From: 66-474 sp040255405
GTDB lineage: Bacteria > Pseudomonadota > Gammaproteobacteria > Xanthomonadales > Rhodanobacteraceae
Assembly: GCA_040255405.1 (NCBI GenBank)
Contig: JBDZUX010000002.1
Coordinates: forward strand, 124,001 to 188,000
Direction: 5' to 3'
Length of the DNA stretch: 64,000 nucleotides
Both the position numbers and the translations under genes were made by a program. Every line of letters starts with the position of its first letter. Position 1 is the stretch's first letter. The notes beneath the pieces are model-generated. The model made no database searches, had not been told where the DNA came from, and worked only from the letters and a program-made list of their open reading frames with translations. This document shows, piece after piece, positions 1 to 8,300 of this stretch.

Positions 1-563
1 GCGTGGTGCGCACCGGCGTCGCCAACGGTGTGCGCGGCACCGGCTTCGCGCCCGGCCAACAGTTCGACGTGGTGCTGGTCAGCATCGATCCTCACGAAAC
101 ACCGGCCGACGCGCGGCAGGCGCAGAAGATGGACGCGGCGAACCACCCCGATGCCGGCGCGGCGCAATGGCATTACCTGACCGGGCCGCAGGCATCGATC
201 GCGCCGTTGATGCACGGTATCGGTTTCCGCTATCTGTTCGATGCACGCAGCGACCAGTTCGACCACGCGACCGGGATCGTGGTGCTGACGCCCCAGGGCA
301 AGGTTTCCCAATACCTGTTCGGCGTGAAGTTCGCGCCCGAGACCTTGCGGCTCGCGCTGGTGGACGCCTCGCACGGGGCCGTCGGGAACCTCGTCGACCG
401 GTTGGTGCTGCTGTGCTGCCAGTACGACACCTCGACCGGGCGCTACACGCTGACGATCCACCGGATCATGCAGGGGCTCGGCATTTCGTTCGCGCTGTTG
501 CTGGCGGGATTCGTGGTGTTCCTGCGCCGTGCCGAAGCACACCGCAAGGAGGCGCAGCCATGA
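1..563 (+). CDS. SCO1/SenC-family copper chaperone, 5' truncated by window edge
   Basis: This is the C-terminal part of an SCO-like protein, which delivers copper to the CuA site of cytochrome oxidase in the periplasm. Visible family features are the VVLVSIDPHETP segment and the FDHATGIVVLTPQGK segment, whose histidine is the usual third copper ligand. The CxxxC motif would lie upstream of the window. After the thioredoxin-like domain comes a hydrophobic stretch (about residues 157-174 of the visible part), so the protein ends in a membrane anchor rather than having only an N-terminal one. The open frame runs to the window edge, so the true start is missing. Its stop overlaps the CoxB start (ATGA), which ties it to oxidase assembly. 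Confidence 0.85.
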   Translation, partial: VVRTGVANGVRGTGFAPGQQFDVVLVSIDPHETPADARQAQKMDAANHPDAGAAQWHYLTGPQASIAPLMHGIGFRYLFDARSDQFDHATGIVVLTPQGKVSQYLFGVKFAPETLRLALVDASHGAVGNLVDRLVLLCCQYDTSTGRYTLTIHRIMQGLGISFALLLAGFVVFLRRAEAHRKEAQP

Positions 564-1552
564 ACGGCAGCGGCTGGTTCCACCTGCTGCCCAACGCCTC
601 GACCAACGCACGGCCGCTGGACGAACTGTGGTGGACCATGGTCGGGCTGTGCGCGCTGGTGGCCCTCGGCGTGTTCGTGACGATGTTCGTGTTCTGCATC
701 CGCTACCGGAAAGGCCGGCCCACGGATAGGCATCTGGTGAAGGAAACGCTGCCAATCGAGTTGACGTGGACGGCGGTGCCGTTCCTGATCTTCATGGGCG
801 TGTTCGCGTGGAGCTTGACGTTGTACGCGCGCAGCCGCACGCCCCCCGCCAACGCGGAAACCATCTACGTCGTGGCCAAGCAGTGGATGTGGAAGGTGCA
901 GCATCCGGGCGGCCAGCGCGAGATCGACACCCTGCACGTGCCGCTGGGCGTGCCGATCCGGCTGATGATGACTTCGCAGGACGTGATCCACAGCTTTTTC
1001 GTGCCGGCGTTCCGGGTGAAGCAGGACGTGCTGCCCGACCGCTACACGCAGCTCTGGTTCACCGCGACGCAGGCCGGCGATTATCCGCTGTACTGCACGC
1101 AGTATTGCGGACTCGACCATTCGAAGATGGGCGGCCAGGTGATCGTGATGGCGCCGCGCGCGTACGCGCACTGGCTCGATGAGCACGACACCGGCACCAG
1201 CCTCACGGCGCGGGGCGCGGCGCTGTTTCGCGCCAAGGGTTGCAGCGGCTGCCACGGTGCGAATGCTTCCGTGCACGCGCCCGATCTCGACGGCATCTAC
1301 GGCCGCATCGTGCACCTCGCGGGCGGCGGCGCCGTGGCCGCCGACGATCGTTACATCCACGACTCGATCATGCTGCCCGACAAGCAGATCGTCGCGGGCT
1401 ACGCGCCGATCATGCCGTCTTTCTCCGGCGAACTGAGCGAGGGCGACGTGCTGGCGCTGATCGCGTATCTCAAATCCACCAAGCCGGGCCGCATGCCCGC
1501 GCACCAAAGCACGAAACAGGCCGCACGCCAAAGCATCAGGTCTGGACAATGA
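560..1552 (+). CDS. coxB: cytochrome c oxidase subunit II with fused cytochrome c domain (caa3 type)
   Basis: This 330-residue subunit takes electrons into the oxidase. Two N-terminal membrane helices (about 24-45 and 67-90) are followed by the periplasmic cupredoxin domain with the CuA ligands C179, C183, H187 and M190. A C-terminal class I cytochrome c domain carries CSGCH (C228, C231, H232) and a likely axial M285, so the subunit has its own covalent heme, as in caa3 oxidases. The start is the ATG at 560: it matches the usual subunit II length and overlaps the stop of the SCO gene. An upstream in-frame extension exists but reads through the SCO gene and is not credible. The stop overlaps the CoxA start. 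Confidence 0.96.
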   Translation: MNGSGWFHLLPNASTNARPLDELWWTMVGLCALVALGVFVTMFVFCIRYRKGRPTDRHLVKETLPIELTWTAVPFLIFMGVFAWSLTLYARSRTPPANAETIYVVAKQWMWKVQHPGGQREIDTLHVPLGVPIRLMMTSQDVIHSFFVPAFRVKQDVLPDRYTQLWFTATQAGDYPLYCTQYCGLDHSKMGGQVIVMAPRAYAHWLDEHDTGTSLTARGAALFRAKGCSGCHGANASVHAPDLDGIYGRIVHLAGGGAVAADDRYIHDSIMLPDKQIVAGYAPIMPSFSGELSEGDVLALIAYLKSTKPGRMPAHQSTKQAARQSIRSGQ

Positions 1553-3204
1553 ACGCCACCGTCATCACGCCGGAGCTTCCGGAACTAGACCCGCCGCGCA
1601 ACTTCTACACGCACAAGTCGGGCCTCCTGAGCTGGCTCCTCACCACCGACCACAAGCGCATCGCGATCCTGTATGCGGTCACGATCACGCTGTTCTTCAT
1701 CATGGGCGGCGTCGCCGCGGCGATGATGCGGATCAATCTGGTTGAACCGCAGGGCGCGCTGCTTTCCGCGGAGACCTACAACAAGACCTTCACCTTCCAC
1801 GGCGTGGTGATGGTGTGGTTCTTCCTGATTCCGTCGATTCCCGCAACGCTGGGCAATTTCCTGCTGCCGATCATGATCGGCGCGCGCGACCTCGCGTTTC
1901 CGCGCCTCAACCTCGCGAGCTGGTACCTGTTCGTGATCGGCGGCGGCTTCACGATCGCCTGCCTGTTGCTGGGCGGGGTCGACACCGGCTGGACGTTCTA
2001 CACGCCGTTCTCGACGATGTTTTCCAACACCAACGTCATCCTGGTGGCGGTCGGCGTGTTCGTCACCGGCTTCTCGACCATCCTCACCGGGCTCAACTTC
2101 ATCGTCACCACGCACAAGTTGCGGATGCCGGGCATGACGTGGTTCAAGCTGCCGTTGTTCGTGTGGGGCATGTACGCGGTGAGCCTGGTGATGGTGCTGG
2201 CCACGCCGGTGCTGGCGATGACGTTGTCGCTGATCGGGCTCGAACGCATCGCGCACGTCGGAATCTTCGATCCGGCGCTGGGCGGCGATCCATTGCTGTT
2301 CCAGCACATGTTCTGGTTCTACTCGCACCCCGCCGTGTACATCATGATCCTGCCCGCGATGGGCGTGGTCAGCGAAATCATCCCATGCTTCGCACGGCGC
2401 AGGATCTTCGGCTACAAGTTCATGGTGTACGCGCTGGTCGGCATTTCGGTGATCGGTTTCCTGGTGTGGGGCCACCACATGTTCGTGGCGGGCATGTCGG
2501 CGACCGCCACGCTGGTGTTCTCGATCCTTTCGTTCATCATCGCGGTGCCGTCCGCGATCAAGGTGTTCAACTGGACCGCGACGCTCCGGCGCGGACGGAT
2601 CAGTTTCGAGGCGCCGATGCTGTACGCGCTCGGCTTCGTCGGGCTGTTCATGATCGGCGGCATGAGCGGGCTGATGCTGGCCGCGCCCGCGCTGGACATT
2701 CCATTGCACGCCACGTACTTCGTGATCGCGCACTTCCACTACGTGATGGTGGGCGGCACCGTGATGGCGTACCTCGGCGGCGTCCACTACTGGTGGCCGA
2801 AGATCACCGGGCGGATGTACTCGGAAGGCTGGGCGCGCTTCGCCGCGATCCTGATGTTTTGCGGGTTCAACTTCACCTTCTTCCCGCAATACGTGCTCGG
2901 CTACCTGGGGATGCCGCGCCGCTACCACGCGTATCCCGGGCAATTCCAGACGCTCAACATCCTGTCGTCGGCGGGCGCATCGATCCTGGCCGTTTCCTAC
3001 CTGATCCCGGTGATCTACCTCGGCTGGTCGCTGTTCCACGGCGCGCGCGCCGGCAACAACCCGTGGGGCGCGCGCGGGCTGGAGTGGCAAACCACCTCGC
3101 CGCCGCCCAAGAAGAATTTCCTGGAACGCCCGGTAGTCCAGAAAGCCTACGCCTACGACGAACCCGCACCGGGCGGCGGGCCCGCCACGGGGGCAACGGC
3201 GTGA
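1549..3204 (+). CDS. coxA: cytochrome c oxidase subunit I
   Basis: This is the 551-residue catalytic subunit: 12 membrane helices holding heme a and the heme a3-CuB oxygen-reducing centre. Visible ligands are H84 (in TFHGVVMVW, heme a), H260, H309 and H310 (CuB), and H395 and H397 (in HFHYVMVGG). Helix VI reads YSHPAVY (258-264) instead of GHPEVY, so the usual glutamate of the D-channel is replaced by Tyr-Ser. That is the mark of A2-subtype heme-copper oxidases and agrees with the caa3-type subunit II. The ATG at 1549 overlaps the coxB stop, and the stop overlaps a GTG start for coxC, suggesting tight translational coupling. Confidence 0.97.
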   Translation: MNATVITPELPELDPPRNFYTHKSGLLSWLLTTDHKRIAILYAVTITLFFIMGGVAAAMMRINLVEPQGALLSAETYNKTFTFHGVVMVWFFLIPSIPATLGNFLLPIMIGARDLAFPRLNLASWYLFVIGGGFTIACLLLGGVDTGWTFYTPFSTMFSNTNVILVAVGVFVTGFSTILTGLNFIVTTHKLRMPGMTWFKLPLFVWGMYAVSLVMVLATPVLAMTLSLIGLERIAHVGIFDPALGGDPLLFQHMFWFYSHPAVYIMILPAMGVVSEIIPCFARRRIFGYKFMVYALVGISVIGFLVWGHHMFVAGMSATATLVFSILSFIIAVPSAIKVFNWTATLRRGRISFEAPMLYALGFVGLFMIGGMSGLMLAAPALDIPLHATYFVIAHFHYVMVGGTVMAYLGGVHYWWPKITGRMYSEGWARFAAILMFCGFNFTFFPQYVLGYLGMPRRYHAYPGQFQTLNILSSAGASILAVSYLIPVIYLGWSLFHGARAGNNPWGARGLEWQTTSPPPKKNFLERPVVQKAYAYDEPAPGGGPATGATA

Positions 3205-3875
3205 ACAGCAGCACCGCCAGCCTGGGTGGACACAGCCGGCGCGCGCGCGGACCCATCGACGAGCAGTTCGACGACGCAGTCCAGCAGCATGCGACCGCGC
3301 AATTCGGGATGTGGGTGTTCCTGGCCACCGAAGTGCTGTTCTTCGGCGTGTTGTTCGCGGGCTACGCGGTGTGCCGCGCGCGCAACCCGGAAGCGTTCCT
3401 GCTCGGCAGCCAGCACACCGAAATCCTGTTCGGCGCCGTCGAGGCCGGGGTTCTTCTCCTGAGCAGCGCCACCATCACCTTCGCGGTGAACCTGATCCGG
3501 TTCGACGAGCGCCGCGTCGTCACCGTGTTGCTGACCGCGACCGCACTGCTGGGCGTTGCGTTCCTGGTCCTGCACGGCGTCGAGTATTCGCATGAATACG
3601 ACGAACGCCTGATGGTCGGCGTCGATTTCGCGCAGGCCGGCCCGCACGCGCGCGGGATCGAGCTGTTCTTTTTCCTGTATTACGCGATGACGCTGTACCA
3701 CAGCCTGCACGTGCTGGTGGGCGTGTGCGTGGTCGCGACGATGGGCGTGCTGGTCTGGCGGCGCAGGATCCGCAGCGAATACACCACGCCGCTGGTGCTG
3801 GCGGGGCTGTACTGGCACCTCGTGGACATCGTGTGGGTTTTCCTGTTTCCGTTGATGTATCTGATTGGACGGTAG
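3201..3875 (+). CDS. coxC: cytochrome c oxidase subunit III
   Basis: This 224-residue integral membrane subunit packs against subunit I. It has about five hydrophobic helices, typical of short bacterial subunit III, with the recognisable segments MWVFLATEVLFFGVLFAGY, LHGVEYSHEY and GLYWHLVDIVWVFLFPLMYL. The start is taken as the GTG at 3201, which overlaps the coxA TGA (GTGA). The long upstream extension in this frame is antiparallel noise inside coxA. It is the last gene of the tightly overlapping block; a large palindrome separates it from the subunit IV gene. Confidence 0.94.
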   Translation: MNSSTASLGGHSRRARGPIDEQFDDAVQQHATAQFGMWVFLATEVLFFGVLFAGYAVCRARNPEAFLLGSQHTEILFGAVEAGVLLLSSATITFAVNLIRFDERRVVTVLLTATALLGVAFLVLHGVEYSHEYDERLMVGVDFAQAGPHARGIELFFFLYYAMTLYHSLHVLVGVCVVATMGVLVWRRRIRSEYTTPLVLAGLYWHLVDIVWVFLFPLMYLIGR

Positions 3876-3883
3876 ATCCGCCG

Positions 3884-4008
3884 TTCCCCTCTCCCCCGGG
3901 AGAGGGTGCCCCGCAGGGTGAGGGTCCGCATCTCGGTGATACATGAGATGCGTGCCGAACCCTCCTCCGGCGCTTCGCGCCACCTTCTCCCGGAGGGAGA
4001 GGGGAGAA
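3884..4008. repeat. long imperfect palindrome between coxC and the subunit IV gene
   Basis: The outer arms at 3884-3903 (TTCCCCTCTCCCCCGGGAGA) and about 3986-4005 pair almost completely, and an inner stem pairs GCATCTC with GAGATGC. The result is a hairpin of about 120 bases in the operon. It resembles the CCCTCTCCC-type intergenic repeats common in Xanthomonadales genomes. There is no U-tract. It may stabilise or attenuate the upstream oxidase mRNA, which is inference. Confidence 0.7.
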
Positions 4009-4035
4009 CTGGTACAACATTACGGAGGAACCACC

Positions 4036-4341
4036 ATGAACCGTGAAATCCTGAAACAAGCCGCACGCACGCCCGCGCTGGCCCTGCTCGGACTGCTGGC
4101 ATTGCTCGCCATCAACATCGGCCTCGCCTACGCGCCCATCGGCCAGCCCTTGCGCCTGCCGGTGAAGCTGACGATCTGCTTCGGGATGGCGTTCACGCTG
4201 ATGGTGTTCTGCATGCATCTGCACCGTGCGACCGGATTGCTGCGGCTGGCGGCCGCGACCGGCTTCGCGTGGCTGGCCATCATGATCGGCCTGATGCTGA
4301 CCGACTACTTCACGCGCGTGCCGATACCGCCGCCGTGGTGA
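4036..4341 (+). CDS. cytochrome c oxidase subunit IV-like small membrane protein
   Basis: This 101-residue protein has three hydrophobic helices (about 14-34, 43-60 and 70-90). It fits the COX4_pro/CyoD-like small subunit found as the fourth gene of caa3 operons. The start ATG at 4036 has a good ribosome site (GGAGG, six bases upstream). The sequence itself is poorly conserved, so the call rests on size, topology and position directly after coxC. Confidence 0.72.
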   Translation: MNREILKQAARTPALALLGLLALLAINIGLAYAPIGQPLRLPVKLTICFGMAFTLMVFCMHLHRATGLLRLAAATGFAWLAIMIGLMLTDYFTRVPIPPPW

Positions 4342-4529
4342 CGCGTCCGTCAGGAGAAAGCAGTTGACGCAGATCCATCCATGCAAACACGGATACAGGC
4401 GGCTGAAAAACACAAATCTCCCTCTCTGTTTCGATCCTGTCCAATGCCGCTTTGCCACCTGCCGCGAGTTCAGGGGTGGTTGCGGAGGCCGCGCCCACAC
4501 TGACCCTGCGCAACCGAAGGAGAAATCGC

Positions 4530-4973
4530 ATGGAACAGCAATGGGACTTCTTCAAGAAAAGCGAGACGTCGATGGGCGTCTTTTATCCGCTCCACTACAT
4601 CGTCGCAGGCTACGACAAACTGGACGATGCGTGTGCCGCCGAAAAGGCGTTCCGCGAATCAGGCGTCGCGGCGGAAGACGTACGCGCGGCCAGCGGCGAG
4701 TTCGTGGCCGCGCAACTCGAATCACGTGGCGATCGCAACGTGATGGACAAGCTCAACAATGAGCTGGTGAAGATTTTCGGCACCGAGCAGGGCTATGTCA
4801 CCGAAGACAAGCAGCACGCCGGCGACGGCGGCGCGTTCCTGTTCGTGTACGCGCCCGACGACGAAGACGCGGCCAATGCCAGATCGGTGTTCGGGAAGAA
4901 TCCACCGGTGTTCGCGCGGCGCTACCTGCGCATCGCGATCGAACAAATCGTCACCAACCCGAAGGCGACGTAG
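4530..4973 (+). CDS. hypothetical protein, 147 aa, next to the oxidase operon
   Basis: I do not recognise this family. The product is small, soluble-looking and acidic, with no signal peptide or membrane segment. The middle (about 17-60) reads like an alpha/beta fold: VFYPLHYIVAGYDKLDDACAAEKAF, then GVAAEDVRAASG. This is somewhat like proteins that bind or sense metabolites through a ferredoxin-like fold, but that is only an impression. The ATG at 4530 is preceded by AAGGAGAA at good spacing. About 190 bases with no other gene separate it from subunit IV, so it may be independently transcribed. Confidence 0.7.
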   Translation: MEQQWDFFKKSETSMGVFYPLHYIVAGYDKLDDACAAEKAFRESGVAAEDVRAASGEFVAAQLESRGDRNVMDKLNNELVKIFGTEQGYVTEDKQHAGDGGAFLFVYAPDDEDAANARSVFGKNPPVFARRYLRIAIEQIVTNPKAT

Positions 4974-4979
4974 GGCCTC

Positions 4980-5199
4980 GGTCATTCCGGACGCCGCGCA
5001 GCGACGAACCGGAATCGGTTTGTTGCGATGGTTCCGGGTATCGGCGCAACCGATCGACTCGCGCCATCCATGGCGCTCGCGCTTCGCGTGCGTTCGCTTC
5101 GCTCCGCCTTGGGGCCGCCCTTGGCGTTCGCGTTTGCAAGCCTGCAAATGCAGTCGGGTTCCCGCACCGGTAAAGCTGGCGCAAGTCCCGGAATGACGA
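4980..5199. repeat. MITE-like dispersed repeat with inverted ends
   Basis: About 220 non-coding bases start with GTCATTCCGG and end with CCGGAATGAC, an exact 10-base terminal inverted repeat. The interior holds ATCGGCGCAACCGAT at 5040-5054. The same 15 bases recur exactly at 18777-18791 in the tdh-kbl gap, so the two belong to one repeat family. No coding sequence is seen inside. Confidence 0.6.
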
Positions 5200-5230
5200 C
5201 CAAGGGACCTCTGGCCAACGCCATCACTCA

Positions 5231-5315
5231 TCATCCCGGAATCGCGAAGCGATATCCGGGACCCAGCGACTCGCATTCCACCAGCGCTCGAAAGTCACTG
5301 GGTCCGCCGGGATGA
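5231..5315. repeat. palindromic repeat between the orphan gene and the hybrid kinase
   Basis: Nested inverted arms are visible: TCATCCCGG pairs with CCGGGATGA, and GGACCCAGCGACT pairs with AGTCACTGGGTCC apart from one mismatch. It lies just downstream of the 4980-5199 repeat and shares its CCGGGATGA-type ends. It could act as a transcript end between the converging genes, but it lacks a U-tract. Confidence 0.6.
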
Positions 5316-5360
5316 CGCGCAGAATCAGAGCACCCCGAAAGCGCTCTGCGGAACGCCACG

Positions 5361-8300
5361 CTACGACACTGGCACCATCTGCTCGATCAGTTCGCTGATG
5401 CGTGCGGCATCCAGCGGCTTGACGAGGTGTTCGTCGAACCCCGCCGCCAGTACCCGCGCGCGATCGCCCGGCTGGCCGTAGCCCGTCACCGCGATCAGCG
5501 GCAGGCTTTCGCGACCCGGCATGCGCCGTACCGTCTGCGCCACTTCGTAACCGTCGATCACCGGCAGGCCGATGTCGACCAGCGCCACCTGCGGCTGGAA
5601 GGCCGTCATGGCCTGCAGGGCCGCGGCGCCGTCGTGCACCACGTGGGTGCGATAGCCCATTTCCTGCAGCAGCAGCGCCAGGCTTTCGGCCGCCAGCACG
5701 TAATCGTCCACCACCAGCACCCTGATGCGCGCGTCGCGAGGGGGGGCCGCGGGCTTTTGCGTCGGGGCTTCCGGCTGCGCCGGCGTCGCGTTACGCGGGC
5801 GCGGCTGCGCCAGCAACGGCAGCCGCACGGTGAATTCGCTGCCCTTGTAGGCGCCGTCGCTGGTCGCTCCCACCGTTCCACCATGCAGCGTGACGAGGTT
5901 GCGAACGATCGCCAGCCCGAGCCCCAGGCCGCCGCGTGATCGATCGATCGACTGCCTGCCCTGGCTGAAAAGCTCGAACACTCCGGACAGCAAATCGGCT
6001 TCGATGCCCTGCCCTTCATCGCGCACACGCAGCACCGCCTGCCCGCCTTCGGCCGACGCGTGCAGCCAGACATTGCGGCCGGGCGGCGAGTACTTCGCGG
6101 CGTTGCCGAGCAGGTTCACCAGCACCTGCACCAGCCGGCGCAGATCGCCCGACACCACCAGCGGTCCGTCCACCTGAACGTGCAGCGATTGGCTGCGTTC
6201 CTCCATCGCGGTCTGGGTCGTTTCCACGGCCGCCGCCACCACTTCGCCCAGGTCCAACTCCGCCAATTTCAGTTCGATCTTGCCGCTGGCGATCCGCGAG
6301 ACGTCCAGCAGATCGTCCACCAGGCCGGTGAGGTAGCGCACCTGCGCCTCGATGATGCCGCGTTCGCGCACGAAGGTGTCCGGACCCCGCAGCTTCATCA
6401 ATTGCAGCGTGGTCGTGATCGGCGCCAGCGGGTTGCGCAACTCGTGGCCCAGCATCGCCAGGAATTCGTCCTTGACGCGGTTGGCGTTCTGCAGGCGGGT
6501 CTGGTTTTCGCGCAGCGCGTCTTCCACCAGCGCGCGTTCGATGGCAGTCCAGATACGCTCGGCCACCTCTTCCAGCAGGTCCAGTTCGTACGACAACCAC
6601 TGGCGGGGCGCGGCGCTGCCCGCCGTGAGCGCCCATACGACGTTCTGTTCACGCGCCCGCAGCGGCACCGCGATGAACGCGGTCATGCCGCCCAGCGCGC
6701 GGAGGGCCGCCTTCTCCGCATCCGAAAAGCCCGGCTCGATGGCAATGTCATCGACCACCAGCGGTTGCGACCGGAGCCGCTGCACCGTCACCGGAAAGTG
6801 CGACATCGGCACTTCGCCCGTCGCGCCGTACACCGAGTCCAGATTGCCGCCGTGATATTCGGCACTCAATCGTGCGCGGTTGTCGTCGTGCGACATCCGC
6901 GTGATGTAGCAACGATCGGCCCCCAGTTGCCGGCCCAGCATCCGCACGCCGGTTTTGACGATGGCCTTTTCGCTGGCTTCAGCGCGCAAGGCGTCGCTCA
7001 ATTCCAGCAGGAACGACTGCTGCTCCTCGCGCACGCGCACGGCTGTTTCCATATCCTTGCGGTGCGTGACGTCCTGGGAAAGCACCGCAATCCGGCGTTG
7101 CTCCGGCGCACCGACCGCAAACGCATACACGCTGTACCAGCGTCCGAGCGCGGCCACGCGGCGCTCGAACCGTTCGGCGTTGCCGGTCCGCGCAATCCGG
7201 CCGAACGTTTCCAGCCAATATGGCTCGATCCGTGGCGCCACCTCGCGGATGCGCTTGCCGATCAGGCACCCCTGCCCGACCTGCGACTCGACCATCGGAT
7301 TGGCCTCGACAAAGGTGTAGTCCACCACGTTGCCACCCTTGTCGAACACCAGGTCGACCACGCAGAAACCCTCGTCGACCGAATCGAACAAGGTACGGTA
7401 CTTGACTTCGCTTTCCTCCCGCTCGGCTTTCACTCGCGCGCGTTCCACCGTATCCCAGGTTCGCTCGGCGACCTCCTCGATCAGCCTGATCTCGGCCTCG
7501 GTCCACGCGCGCGGCTCGGCGCACTGGACACACACACCGCCCAGGTACACGCCGTCCTTGACGACCGGTGCGGCCACGTATGCACCGACAGCCGGCGCAA
7601 GACAGATACCCGGCCGGCACCGGCGCCCGCCGTCCGCATGCGTGTCCGCGCATACCAGCGCCTCCCCGCGTTCAAGATCGGCGACGGAGGCTTCGTCGTG
7701 CGGCTGCACGAAGCGCCCGGTACGCGCCGGAAAACCGGGCCGGTGATAGCCCTCGGCCTCGATCACGTCCACCCACTGGTCGTCCTTGCGCTCGGCCCGG
7801 AAGTGGAACGCGCGCCCCACCTTCAGGTGCTCGCCCAGCATCCGCATCGCGATGTTCTGCATCGCCACCGGATCGGCGGTCGCGCGCACCGCGTCGGCAA
7901 GCCGCAGCAGGAACGCCTGCCGCTGTTCGCTTTCGCGCAACGCGGCTTCCATGCGCTTGCGGTGGGTGATGTCGCGCGCGATCTTGGCCGCGGCCACCAC
8001 GTTGCCGGCGCCGTCCTTGACTGGCGAGATGGTCAAGGACACATCCAGCAGCGAGCCATCCTTGCGCTGGCGCACGGTTTCGTAGTGATCGATGCGCTCG
8101 CCGCGGCGGATGCGCTGCAGGATGCCGGGTTCCTCGTTCACCCGGTCGGGCGGCATCAACAAGGTAACGGGCCGACCGATGGCCTCCGCCGCCGTGTAGC
8201 CGAACATCCGTTCCGCCGACGCGTTCCAGGTCTGGATCACGCCATCGAGATTCTTGCTGATGATCGCGTCGTCGGACGACTCGACGATCGCGGCCAGCCG

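Noticed and set aside
4974..5360. Several short open frames in the gap before the hybrid kinase
   Set aside because: They lie inside repeat sequence, have no ribosome sites and no recognisable protein features.
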